From: an uncultured Draconibacterium sp.
GTDB taxonomy: Bacteria; Bacteroidota; Bacteroidia; Bacteroidales; Prolixibacteraceae
Assembly: GCF_963677565.1 (NCBI RefSeq)
Contig: NZ_OY781981.1
Span: 3,464,001 to 3,528,000 of the forward strand
Direction of reading: 5' to 3'
DNA: 64,000 nt
Below, in pieces: positions 8,524 to 18,400 of this stretch. Each line of letters begins with the position of its first letter. Position 1 is the first letter of the stretch. The notes under the pieces were generated by a model. The model saw only the letters and a list, made by a program, of their open reading frames with translations. It made no database searches and was not told the origin of the DNA. The position numbers and the translations under genes were made by a program.

Positions 8524-9501
8524 ATGAGAATTAATTTGTTGATCATTATTTTGTTGATCAGCACTTTAACTGTCTTTTCTCAGGAAGAAATAAATCTGTA
8601 CGACGGACATATTCCTAATGTGATCGGAAACGGACCGGAGGAGAAATCATTTGACGCACCTTTTGGTAAAGTTTATTATCAGGTTGCAACGCCTACTCTT
8701 AAAGTGTTTGAGCCAGCAAAAGAAAAAAATACAGGTGCTGCTGTAATTCTTTGTCCCGGAGGAAGTTATTCTGCACTGGTATATGGTTTTGAAACAAAAA
8801 CCGCAGAGATCTTGGCTGAAAATGGCATTGTTGGCATCGTTTTAAAATACCGATTGCCTGATCCAAGGTTCTATGAAAACAAGGAAATTGTTCCCTTGCA
8901 GGATGTGCAACAGGCGCTGATCAAGGTTCGTGAGAATGCATCAAAATGGGGAATTGATCCGCAAAAGGTCGGGATTTTGGGATCATCAGCAGGCGGTCAT
9001 TTAGCTGCCACTGCAGGAACACATTTCGAAAAATGCTATGTTCAAAATCCAAATAACACCAGTGTAAAACCTGATTTTCTGGTCTTGAATTACCCGGTTA
9101 TCAGTTTAGCAGACAGTTTAACACATTATCAATCAAGGTTACGATTGATTGGTGAAGAATCCATTCCGGATGAAATATTTCAACTTATGGCAACTGATAG
9201 TAATAAGGCCGAAAAAATGATGGCAGAAATACCAGTCCCTCAGGATAAGATTCTTGAATTTTCCAATGAGTTGCATGTAAGTTGTGAAACACCACCAACA
9301 TTTATTGATCATGCAAATGATGATAACACGGTAAGCATTCAAAATTCGATCCTTTTTATTGCCGCTCTTCAGCAGAATGAAGTGGATGTCGATTGCTTTT
9401 TTTATGCGAATGGGGGACACGGTTATTTGGCAGATAATTTAAATAAAAAAGTGGAGTGGATTGATTCATGTATTGAATGGATAAAAGAAGAAATAAAGTG
9501 A
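8524..9501 (+). CDS. Secreted alpha/beta-hydrolase esterase (acetyl-esterase/BD-FAE-like)
   Basis: About 325 residues from ATG 8524, beginning with a clean signal peptide (MRINLLIIILLISTLTVFSQ). An upstream ATG at 8494 would add ten residues and is possible, but its context is less AT-rich. Motifs are ILCPGGSY (oxyanion loop), GSSAGG with Ser155 as nucleophile, and NGGHGYL with His299. It resembles the preceding esterase in its N-terminal region (INLYDGHIP versus YKIYDGIAP), so the two are probably paralogues with different acyl or position preferences. It likely removes acetyl or other small acyl groups from the sugar outside the cytoplasm. Substrate not determined. Confidence 0.8.
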   Translation: MRINLLIIILLISTLTVFSQEEINLYDGHIPNVIGNGPEEKSFDAPFGKVYYQVATPTLKVFEPAKEKNTGAAVILCPGGSYSALVYGFETKTAEILAENGIVGIVLKYRLPDPRFYENKEIVPLQDVQQALIKVRENASKWGIDPQKVGILGSSAGGHLAATAGTHFEKCYVQNPNNTSVKPDFLVLNYPVISLADSLTHYQSRLRLIGEESIPDEIFQLMATDSNKAEKMMAEIPVPQDKILEFSNELHVSCETPPTFIDHANDDNTVSIQNSILFIAALQQNEVDVDCFFYANGGHGYLADNLNKKVEWIDSCIEWIKEEIK

Positions 9502-9814
9502 GTTGAAAATATAGATTGAATATATACCAGTTGATTTATTGTCGGATTTTTTAGTTTATCTGAATAAATATTCCGAGAAATCAACAACCATTTTTTAAGT
9601 GTTAATAGCCCATTGAAATTATGATTGTTAGAATTATGATAGTAAATGGCTTAATATCTTAAAATGAATAGGTTACATGTGTTGTAAAACACAGAAATAA
9701 GCTAGATCACCATTAAGCTTTTGTGTGAAATTGAGGTCTAACCTTTCAAGGTATTTTTAACATGAAGATATCTTTTTAGAAAACAATAATTAACCTAATA
9801 ATAATTAAATAAAA
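9502..9814. other. 313-bp intergenic region before the first complete GH106 gene
   Basis: No coding frame is convincing. It holds a nested terminator-like structure (9530-9596), a small inverted repeat TGTGTT-GTAA-AACACA at 9678-9693 that could be an operator or hairpin, and a very AT-rich stretch just before the GH106 start. No exact TAnnTTTG promoter was found, although a new transcription unit probably starts here. Confidence 0.5.
9530..9596 (+). terminator. Nested hairpin with T-run after the esterase pair
   Basis: Three collinear stems can form: GTTGATTT/AAATCAAC (9530-9537 with 9578-9585), TCGGA/TCCGA (9542-9546 with 9572-9576) and TTTAT/ATAAA (9555-9559 with 9564-9568). A run of six T follows at 9591-9596. 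It probably terminates the 7499-9501 unit. Confidence 0.5.
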
Positions 9815-12800
9815 ATGAAACTAAATCGGACTGGATACTCTAAATGTAAAACAACAATAAAACTTGTTATTATTGTTTGTATTTTATTCCTGACAGCCTG
9901 CAAAAATGCGCCCACCGATAATAATATTGCTCAGCTAAAATCTGAGTTTCAAACACCACCTGATGATGCTAAACCCCGCGTATGGTGGCACTGGATGAAC
10001 GGAAACGTTACCAAAGAAGGAATTCGCGCCGATCTGGAATGGATGAATCGTGTTGGAATAGGTGGTTTCCAAAACTTCGATGCCGGACTTAACAGCCCGC
10101 AGGTAGTGGAGAACAGGCTCGTTTATATGACTCCCGACTGGAAAGATCACTTCCTGTTTACCACAAAGCTTGCCGATTCATTAGGTCTTGAAATGGCCAT
10201 TGCCGGTTCTCCGGGATGGAGCGAAAGTGGTGGCCCATGGGTAAAACCAGAAGAGGCAATGAAAAAATATGTATGGAGCGAAGTGCGAGTTAAAGGTGGA
10301 GAAACTTTTAACGGAAAATTACCGCAACCACCTTCTGTTTCTGGTCCTTTTCAAAACATAGGACTTGCAGCTAATCCAATGGGAGGACATGGTGCTGACG
10401 TTCCGAATTTTTACAGCGATGTTAAAGTTTTTGCTTATCGTTTGCCCGATGCCGATAAGTCGTTAAAGGAATTGAACCCCAAAATTACATCAAGTGGTGG
10501 GAATTTTACGGTTGAATTACTAAGCGATGGCGATTTGGTAAAAACAGCAAAACTTCCTGAATCAAAAATCTCTTGGATACAATATGAATTTGCAGAACCG
10601 GTTACCATGCAGGCTGTTACCGTAGTTGGTGGCAGCGGTGGCGGTATGTTTAGAGGCGGCGGTGCCAAACGTACTTTAGAAGCTTCAAACGATGGAAAAA
10701 CATTCACAAAAGTTATTGATATACCAAATGGTTCTGTTGATGAATCTACCTTAACATTTGCACCAACTACAGCAAAATATTTCAGAGCAATTTGGGAAAA
10801 ACAACCGGTTAGAATGGATCCTGCCATGGCGGGACTGTTTGGATTTGGACCTCCTCCTGCAAATGGAACCGATGTTGCTGAGTTTGTACTTCATACAGGC
10901 GGTAGAGTAAATCGTTTCGAAGATAAAGCCGCATTCTCGGGAGCTACTGATTTGTACACTGTTTGGACTCCGGAAGTGGCACCTGAAACAGTGGTCGACA
11001 AAAACAATGTGGTTGACCTAACTGCGCAAATGCAGGAAGACGGAATGCTGAACTGGACTCCGGAAGACGGCGAATGGATGATCGTTCGAATGGGGTATTC
11101 GTTAACCGGACATCAAAACAGCCCGGCGTCGCCCGAAGCTACCGGTTTGGAAGTTGATAAACTCAATGCTAAACACGTTAAAGCTTACTTCACAAATTAT
11201 CTCGATCAGTATAAAGACGCCACGGGCGGTTTGATGGGCGAGCACGGTTTGCAGTATGTGATAACCGACAGTTGGGAAGCCGGAACACAAAACTGGACCG
11301 ATGAAATGATCACCGAATTCGAAAATAGGAGAGGATACGAAATGCTTCCATGGATGCCCGTTTTAACCGGTCATATTGTGGAAAGTGCCGAAGCCAGCGA
11401 CCGCTTTTTGTGGGATTTCAGAAAAACACTGGCTGATCTGGTTGTGGAAAATCACTACGACCTGCTTACTACCATGCTGAAAGAACGCAATATGGGGCGT
11501 TATTCTGAATCGCATGAGGCACGCCGTGCTTTTATTGGCGACGGAATGGAAGTGAAGAAAACGGCTGATGTGCCAATGGGTGCCGGCTGGACTCCGGGAG
11601 GATTTGGCGGAAACGAAGGTGGTTTCGCTTCGGTTTACCAGGCTGACATTCGTGAATCATCATCAGTAGCTCACTTGTACGGACAGAAATATGTAGCTGC
11701 CGAATCATTAACCGCAATGGGTAGTGACTGGGCTTGGTCACCCGAATTGCTGAAACCAATTGCTGATCACTTGATGGCGTGTGGTTTGAACCGTTTCGTA
11801 ATTCATACATCAGTACACCAGCCATTAATGGATAAAGCACCGGGAATGAGTCTCGGACCGTTCGGACAATGGTTTACACGCAACGAAACATGGGCTGAGC
11901 AGGCTACTGCGTGGACATCGTATTTAGCCAGAAGTTGCTACATGTTGCAGCAGGGTAAATATGTGGCCGATATTGTCTGGTATTACGGCGAAGACAACAA
12001 CATAACAACACTTTTCAGCAGAATGCGCGGTGGCGATCTACCGGCTGTTCCGGAAGGATACAGTTACGATTTTATCAATGCCGACGCGGTTCAAAACTGG
12101 ATTTCAGTGGATAATGGCGAATATGTTACGCCTACCGGAATGAGTTATCGCGTTTTGGTACTCGATCCGAACAGTAGTTATATGACACTTGCTCTGTTGA
12201 AGAAAATAAAATCAATGGTGGAAGCCGGAGGTGTAGTTACCGGTGCCAAACCTATTATGACTCCAAGTTTAAGCGACGATCCTGCTGAATTTGATGTCAT
12301 TGTAAATCAACTTTGGGCAAACGAAAATGGAGTAAATACCGTAGGAAGCGGTAAAGTTTACGCAGGATTTGAGCTAAAAGATGTAATGACACAGCAGGAG
12401 ATTACGCCGGATATGGTTTACACAAAACCCAAAGCCGACAGTGAATTGTTCTTCGCGCACCGCCAGGTTGATGGAACAGATATTTACTGGGTAAACAACC
12501 GTAGCGACGAGGCAACTGAGATGGATGTCACTTTCCGGGTAGCAGGTAAAATAGCCGAGGTTTGGCATCCCGAAACCGGAAAAACAGAAGCGGTTTCTTT
12601 TGCAATTTCCGGAAATCAAACGACTGTTCCGATGCATTTGGAACCTAACGATGCAGTTTTTGTGGTGTTTGGTGATAACACAAATGAGAAATCTGTAAAT
12701 ATTCCTAAAGTAGCAGAAAGCAAATTGGAAGAAGTTGCAGGTCCGTGGACTGTGGAATTCCAGCCCGAGCGCGGAGCTCCTGCACAGGCTACATTTGAAG

Positions 12801-13210
12801 CGCTTACTCCATGGAATGAAAACGCAGATCAGGGAATAAAATATTTTTCAGGAACAGCAAGTTACAAGAAAACGATTGCAACTCCTGAAAGCTGGCTCGC
12901 CGATGGATCGGAAGTCTGGATTGATTTAGGAGCTTTACAAAACATGGCAGAAGTTAAGGTGAACGGCAAATCGATGGGAATCGTTTGGAAAAAGCCTTTC
13001 AAAGTAAATATTACTGAAGGACTTACTGCCGGAGAAAACGAATTAGAAATTGAGGTGACCAACCTTTGGGTGAACCGTCAAATCGGTGACCAGCAACCAG
13101 GTGTAGAAGAGAAAATCACCTTTGTTTCAAACCCGTTTTACAAGGCCGACTCTCCATTGAAAACATCAGGATTGATGGGGCCGGTGAGCATAATTAGTAT
13201 GAAACAATAG
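9815..13210 (+). CDS. GH106 alpha-L-rhamnosidase, lipoprotein (paralogue 1)
   Basis: An 1131-residue lipoprotein (lipobox LTAC, Cys29) that should remove alpha-linked L-rhamnose outside the cytoplasm. GH106 hallmarks are PRVWWHWMNGNVT near residue 50, AGSPGWSESGGPWV, a SPEATGLEVDKL segment, TDSWEAG, an ADIRESSSVAHLYGQ segment rich in carboxylates, and GLNRFVIHTSVHQP. A discoidin-like module appears inserted at about residues 220-350 (SWIQYEFAEPVTMQAVTVVG to AKYFRAIW). The C-terminus is a galactose-binding-like beta-sandwich (AEVKVNGKSMGIVWKKPFK, NLWVNRQIGDQQPG). By motif it groups with the 51572 enzyme rather than with the adjacent pair at 15467/18914. It has its own terminator. The linkage and aglycone it accepts are unknown. 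Confidence 0.93.
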   Translation: MKLNRTGYSKCKTTIKLVIIVCILFLTACKNAPTDNNIAQLKSEFQTPPDDAKPRVWWHWMNGNVTKEGIRADLEWMNRVGIGGFQNFDAGLNSPQVVENRLVYMTPDWKDHFLFTTKLADSLGLEMAIAGSPGWSESGGPWVKPEEAMKKYVWSEVRVKGGETFNGKLPQPPSVSGPFQNIGLAANPMGGHGADVPNFYSDVKVFAYRLPDADKSLKELNPKITSSGGNFTVELLSDGDLVKTAKLPESKISWIQYEFAEPVTMQAVTVVGGSGGGMFRGGGAKRTLEASNDGKTFTKVIDIPNGSVDESTLTFAPTTAKYFRAIWEKQPVRMDPAMAGLFGFGPPPANGTDVAEFVLHTGGRVNRFEDKAAFSGATDLYTVWTPEVAPETVVDKNNVVDLTAQMQEDGMLNWTPEDGEWMIVRMGYSLTGHQNSPASPEATGLEVDKLNAKHVKAYFTNYLDQYKDATGGLMGEHGLQYVITDSWEAGTQNWTDEMITEFENRRGYEMLPWMPVLTGHIVESAEASDRFLWDFRKTLADLVVENHYDLLTTMLKERNMGRYSESHEARRAFIGDGMEVKKTADVPMGAGWTPGGFGGNEGGFASVYQADIRESSSVAHLYGQKYVAAESLTAMGSDWAWSPELLKPIADHLMACGLNRFVIHTSVHQPLMDKAPGMSLGPFGQWFTRNETWAEQATAWTSYLARSCYMLQQGKYVADIVWYYGEDNNITTLFSRMRGGDLPAVPEGYSYDFINADAVQNWISVDNGEYVTPTGMSYRVLVLDPNSSYMTLALLKKIKSMVEAGGVVTGAKPIMTPSLSDDPAEFDVIVNQLWANENGVNTVGSGKVYAGFELKDVMTQQEITPDMVYTKPKADSELFFAHRQVDGTDIYWVNNRSDEATEMDVTFRVAGKIAEVWHPETGKTEAVSFAISGNQTTVPMHLEPNDAVFVVFGDNTNEKSVNIPKVAESKLEEVAGPWTVEFQPERGAPAQATFEALTPWNENADQGIKYFSGTASYKKTIATPESWLADGSEVWIDLGALQNMAEVKVNGKSMGIVWKKPFKVNITEGLTAGENELEIEVTNLWVNRQIGDQQPGVEEKITFVSNPFYKADSPLKTSGLMGPVSIISMKQ

Positions 13211-13253
13211 TTACTCATAAGTTATAGTTTTCAAAGTTTAGTTAGATGATATT

Positions 13254-13285
13254 CCGGCAGGCAATGCCTGCCGGGGTATTCATTT
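13254..13285 (+). terminator. Rho-independent terminator after GH106 paralogue 1
   Basis: Perfect 9-bp stem CCGGCAGGC (13254-13262) with GCCTGCCGG (13266-13274) and a 3-nt loop, followed by GGTATTCATTTT. Stem and flanks (GATATTCCGGCAGG) match the terminator at 240-260. Confidence 0.8.
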
Positions 13286-13331
13286 TGAAACGAAGATTTT
13301 AAAGAACGTCAACCAGTAATATAATTTAAAT

Positions 13332-14279
13332 ATGAAACAAAAAACTATTACGATTTCATTATTAATGCTGTTGGTTAGTGTATTTTCTTTTGCGCAACGA
13401 CAAAATACGCAAGAAAGGCCTGGACCAATAACCCGTCCAATGATTGTTGAGATAGCTAAAAACACCTATTTTATCAACGAATTTGGGATGAACGCCATGT
13501 ATGTTTTGGTGGGCGACAAAAGTGCGCTGGTTATCGATACCGGCACAGGTTTCTGCGATTTTAAAGGTATCATAGAAAAGTTAACCGACCTGCCTTACAA
13601 AGTGGTTTTAACACACGGTCATCCCGATCATGCAGGTGGAATAAATCAATTCGAAACAGTATATATGAACCTTGCAGACACCGCAATGGCAACACATATT
13701 CCGTATGAGCAAAAAGCGGAATACGGCGATATCATGCGCAGAATGAGCATTGGTTACAAAGATGTTTGGGGCTACATTAAAGAAGATGTAATTACAAGCA
13801 CTGAATTGCCCGAAATCAAGCCAATTGAAGATGAACAGGTATTTGATTTGGGTAACCGCAAAGTTACCGCGTATTATGCGCCGGGTCACTCGCCGGGTTG
13901 TACCGCTTTTCTCGATCCTACAACAAAAATTCTGTTCTCGGGCGACGCTGCTAATGGCAATGTTGGTACTCGTCTGCCGGTAAGTCAAACACTTCGATAT
14001 TTAGTGCGCTTAAAAGAATTGCAACCTGCTTACGACAGAATGTTTACAGGTCATATTTCTTATGCAGGAACTATCGATGTGTATTCGCAAAAGCTGGAAG
14101 TTCTGGACGATATTATCGAAGCTTTCAGATCCATTTTACGTGGCGATGCTGAAGTTAAAGAGGTACAAAACCACCTTTTCCCTGAGATGAAAAACACGGT
14201 GGCCGTTTATGGTCAGGCAAGTGTTGGTTTCGATCCTGGTAATTTATGGGAAGAAGGTAAAGAACATAAAATTTACTAG
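13332..14279 (+). CDS. Secreted metallo-beta-lactamase-fold hydrolase (type 1)
   Basis: A 315-residue MBL-fold protein with a signal peptide ending near FSFAQ (residue 22). The metal-binding motif is THGHPDH (His95, His97, Asp99, His100). Later ligands are in APGHSPG, LFSGDAANG (bridging Asp) and FTGHISYAG, so a dinuclear zinc site is likely intact. Family members cleave esters, lactones, phosphodiesters or thioesters; the actual bond is unknown. It is diverged from the other two MBL proteins of the operon. It starts the long 13332-32316 unit and is spaced 11 bp from the next gene, an esterase, so it probably acts on the same substrate or its breakdown product. Confidence 0.85.
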   Translation: MKQKTITISLLMLLVSVFSFAQRQNTQERPGPITRPMIVEIAKNTYFINEFGMNAMYVLVGDKSALVIDTGTGFCDFKGIIEKLTDLPYKVVLTHGHPDHAGGINQFETVYMNLADTAMATHIPYEQKAEYGDIMRRMSIGYKDVWGYIKEDVITSTELPEIKPIEDEQVFDLGNRKVTAYYAPGHSPGCTAFLDPTTKILFSGDAANGNVGTRLPVSQTLRYLVRLKELQPAYDRMFTGHISYAGTIDVYSQKLEVLDDIIEAFRSILRGDAEVKEVQNHLFPEMKNTVAVYGQASVGFDPGNLWEEGKEHKIY

Positions 14280-14283
14280 GAGG
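14278..14283 (+). promoter_or_regulatory. Perfect Shine-Dalgarno AGGAGG before the 14291 start
   Basis: AGGAGG lies 7 nt upstream of ATG 14291 and overlaps the stop codon of the preceding gene. Strong Shine-Dalgarno sequences are unusual in Bacteroidota, where starts mostly depend on AT-rich unstructured leaders. It supports this start and suggests efficient re-initiation. Confidence 0.7.
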
Positions 14284-14290
14284 AACTATT

Positions 14291-15454
14291 ATGAATAATG
14301 TACATTTTTCACTCATCGCCGTTCTTTTGCTATCACTGCTTAGCCCTTTTTCTATGGCCCAGCAAAAAGAAGGTTCTTCGGTAGATAGACCGGGCGAATA
14401 TTTTAACGGTTTTGCTGGCTATTTAAAAGGATCGGGAAGAGCTGAAAAAATGTACAAAGGAGATCAGTTTGTTCAAACTGAAACAGCACGTGATATTTTC
14501 AACAGCCTGTTTTTTCTTACCACTTATGGGCTGGAAAAACAAGATGATCCGGCAATCACATCTTATTGGGCGTCAAAAGGATTAAAAAAGGAAATCTATG
14601 ATATCCAGGATTCCTCCCGGATGTGGTCCGTATTTACACCAAATGGTTATTACGAGAACTATGGCGATGGTCATAAATTCCCTTTGGTTTTCTGTCTTCA
14701 TGGCAATAACAATAACATTCTGCTGGCTGAAACTTACGGTTTTGCTGAGCTAGGTGGAAAAGAAGGATTTATAACCGTAGTTCCATGGGCTGATAACGAA
14801 GATATTATTCTCGATGAAGTTCCCCGTATTTTAAACATCCTTCGCGAAAAAGGCTATCCGATTGATGAAACCAGAATATACGCATCAGGTTTCTCAAAAG
14901 GTGGGGCAGCTACAATGCAGGTTGGTATTAACTATCCTGATTTATTTGCGGCAATTGCACCGGGCGGTGCTAATCCCGCGAGCGAAGTTGGCGAAAATGA
15001 TGAAACGCTAAAAGCGATGGGGCCAAATATGGGATTCACTGCTGAGCAATTTAAAAATGCAGCAAAATATAAAATGCCCGTAATGTTTTTTGGTGGCACT
15101 TGCGATAATATGCCGCTTTCTGCAAATGCCGCCAACTGGATTAAAATCTCCGGAGCCGTTGCGCCCGACGTAACCAAAGAAACTGTAGCTAACATTACTG
15201 CACATTCTGGCTACGGAGTTGAGCGAATGACCGGGCTTCAGTTTAACCTCGATCAAATGGAAATTAAAGCAAATGACGATACTTATTACTATACCGGAAG
15301 CTACTACAACGAAGATGATGTATGTACATTCCGCGTTGTGGCAGTTGAAGGAGTTCCGCACTGGCTGGTAAAATCAGAGGCCGCCGAAGTGTGGAAATTC
15401 CTATCACAGTTTGCACGCAACAAAGAAACCGGAAAACTTTTATACACCAACTAG
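14291..15454 (+). CDS. PHB-depolymerase/feruloyl-esterase-like secreted hydrolase
   Basis: A 387-residue alpha/beta hydrolase with a signal peptide ending near FSMAQ (residue 24). The catalytic half starts near VFCLHGNNNN. The nucleophile elbow is ASGFSKGG with Ser202, and the catalytic His is likely His357 in GVPHWL. This layout is that of the LpqC/PHB-depolymerase esterase group, which includes feruloyl and acetyl-xylan esterases. The first 110 residues carry an extra N-terminal region (RPGEYFNGFAGYL) not recognised as a known domain. It is tightly packed between an MBL hydrolase and a GH106 gene (gaps of 11 and 12 bp), so it probably hydrolyses an ester on the same rhamnoside. True PHB degradation is unlikely in this context. 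Confidence 0.8.
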   Translation: MNNVHFSLIAVLLLSLLSPFSMAQQKEGSSVDRPGEYFNGFAGYLKGSGRAEKMYKGDQFVQTETARDIFNSLFFLTTYGLEKQDDPAITSYWASKGLKKEIYDIQDSSRMWSVFTPNGYYENYGDGHKFPLVFCLHGNNNNILLAETYGFAELGGKEGFITVVPWADNEDIILDEVPRILNILREKGYPIDETRIYASGFSKGGAATMQVGINYPDLFAAIAPGGANPASEVGENDETLKAMGPNMGFTAEQFKNAAKYKMPVMFFGGTCDNMPLSANAANWIKISGAVAPDVTKETVANITAHSGYGVERMTGLQFNLDQMEIKANDDTYYYTGSYYNEDDVCTFRVVAVEGVPHWLVKSEAAEVWKFLSQFARNKETGKLLYTN

Positions 15455-15466
15455 TCTGATTACTGA

Positions 15467-18400
15467 ATGAAATTCAATAGGAAACTGAAATATAGATTTT
15501 TAGTACTACAAGCTTTTATTGTATTAATTGGTTTGGTATTTACCGCTTGCAAGGATAATTCGGCAAGTCAGAATATACAGCTTAAACATGGATTTTTAAA
15601 TCCGCCCGACGCTGCTAAACCTCGGGTATGGTGGCACTGGATGAACGGGAATGTTACCTGGGAAGGTGCTAAGGCCGATATGGACTGGATGAAACGTGTT
15701 GGTATTGGAGGGCTTCAAAGTTTTGATGCCGGAATGACCACGCCACAGGTTGTAGATGTGCGTCTTCCGTACATGTCTAGGGGATGGAAGGATGTGTTTG
15801 CAAAAACGGCCGCATATGCCGATTCGTTAGATTTAGAATTAGGTATAGCCGCATCGCCGGGCTGGAGCGAAACCGGAGGTCCCTGGGTTACTGCAGAGGA
15901 TGCCATGAAAAAAATGGTCTGGTCGGTTACTTACGTCGAAGGAGGAAATACATTCGCTGAAGAATTGCCAATGCCGCCAACGGTTACAGGTGTTTTTCAG
16001 ACCAGCACTGCAGGAGGCGTTTTGGGGGGAAGAGCTCATGGACAAAAGCCGCCGGAGTTATATAAAGACCAAAAGGTTATTGCATTTAAAATACCAGCTG
16101 ATGCAAAATTACCTGTTCCGGTAATTACATCTAGTGGAGGAAAGTTAAATGCGAAAGCTCTTTCTGACGGAGTTTTGGAAGAAACAGCAATTGATTTGCC
16201 TGCCGCAAAAAATACAGGTGGCATTTCCTGGATACAATTCGACTACGGGCAACCCGTAACTGTAAGAGGGCTAATCCTGTCATCAACAATATTTGCGGCT
16301 TATTATAACGGACTGAATCCATCTTACAGAAGTGGAACTCCACCAACTCAATTCAGGCTTGAAGCCAGTGACGATGGTGAAAACTGGTACGATACGAAGG
16401 CAAAAGTTCAAACAGGGGCACCTCAACGTTCTATCTCTGTTGACAATGTAAAAGCACGATATTTTCGATTTGTAAGTATAAAACAAGCTCCGGTAGAAAC
16501 CCAGATTATCAGGCGTTTTGAACGCCCGGCAGGACCTCCACCTGAAAGTATCGGAATTAAAGAACTTGTTTTACGTGGCGAAGCAACCGTTCATTCTTTT
16601 GAAGAAAAGGCTGCTTTTGCCAATAATAGCTGGTATTATGATTTGCCAAGTGGAACACCCGGTACTGAAGCAGTAGTGAAATCCGAAAAAGTGATTGATC
16701 TAACTGCGCAAATGCAGGCAGACGGCAAACTCAATTGGGATGCCCCTGAAGGAAGTTGGATTGTGATGCGAATTGGTTATTCGCTAACAGGAGCAATGAA
16801 CAGGCCGGCTTCTCCCGAAGCAACTGGTCTTGAGGTGGATAAACTGGACAGTGCTGCCGTGAGACGATATATGGAAACCTATTTGTCGATGTACACATAC
16901 GCTACCAACGGATTGATCGGAGAGCATGGATTAAAAGCAATTATGTTCGATAGTTGGGAGGCCAGTAATACAAACTGGACACCATTAATTCTGAATGATT
17001 TTAAACGATTACGCGGATATGATCCGATTCCATGGCTTCCTGTTCTGGCTGGTTATGTGGTTGAAAATGCTGAAAAAACTGACGGATTTCTTTTTGACTG
17101 GCGCAGAACAATTCAGCAGTTGCTAAAAGAAAATCACTATGAAAACCTTACCCGAATTCTTCACAGAAGAAATTTAATAAGATATGGTGAAGCTCATGAA
17201 GAGTTATATTCTACCATGGGTGATGGAATGGAAATGAAACAGTCGGCCGATATTCCGATGGCAGCCATGTGGCAGGTTAATAAACCCGGAGAAATTGAAG
17301 GAGTTTATTTTAACGACAATCAGGAATCTGCTTCTGTGGCACATATCTTCGGACAAAATATTTCATCTACCGAATCATTTACCGGAGGGCGTCCGTACGG
17401 AACTTCTCCATGGGATTTAAAAAGTACTGCAGATGCCATTTTACTGGCAGGATCAAACAGATTTGTAATTCATACTTCCACACACCAGCCAATTACCAAA
17501 GGCCCTGGAATGACACTTGGAGTTGGACAGTATTTTACGCGTAATGAAACCTGGGCGGAGCAGGCCAGACCGTGGATTGAGTACCTGACAAGATCGTCGT
17601 ATATGTTACAGGCGGGAAAAGCCGCCAACGAGATTGCTGTATTTTATGGAGAAACATCTCCGGTAATTTCACAGTACAGAAACAGTTATCCCGCAGTACC
17701 GAAAGGATATCGTTATGACTATGTAAATGCAAACGTGATCTTAAACCGTTTATCAGTTAGTGACGGTATTATTGTTACACCAACGGGAATGAATTATAAA
17801 CTCATTTATTTTGGTAATGGTACGGAAAAGGTAACGTTGCCGGTGTTGAAAAAAGTGCTGGCAATGGTTAGAGAGGGTGCCGTTTTGGTAGGTACTCGCC
17901 CCGATGGTTCACCAAGTTTGAGCGATAATACTGAAGAAGTGAAAGAGATACTGGATATTCTTTGGAATGGTGAGAATGTTACAGCGGTTGAAGACGGTCG
18001 TGTATTTAATTCTGATGAAGTAACACAGAAAATACTGGATCAAATCGACCTTGCACCGGATTTCAAGTATTCAAAACCTGCGTCCGACAGTCATGTGATG
18101 TTTATTCATCGTAAACTAAACTCAGGAGGTATTTATTTCCTTGCAAATCGTATTGATCGTGCTGAAACGATTGAAGCAAGCTTTCGAATAACGGGTTTTA
18201 AACCGGAGCTTTGGGATCCTGCAACAGGAACAATTAGCGAGGTTTCATACCGTATTGATGAAGATAGAACAAGCGTAACTGTTCCACTTGATCGATTCGG
18301 GTCGGTATTTGTTGTTTTTCAACAGCCTACATCAGAAAAGAGTCTTTCACTTTCAACTCAAATAGAGCGAAAAATTTCAGAAATAGAAGGACCCTGGCAG

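Noticed and set aside
9678..9693. TGTGTT-GTAA-AACACA inverted repeat as a definite operator
   Set aside because: Only 6-bp arms in a very AT-rich region; could be chance, so mentioned only within the intergenic entry.
14291..15454. True polyhydroxybutyrate depolymerase
   Set aside because: The esterase fold matches, but there is no PHB-binding domain and the gene is packed among rhamnosidases; a sugar or phenolic ester is more likely.
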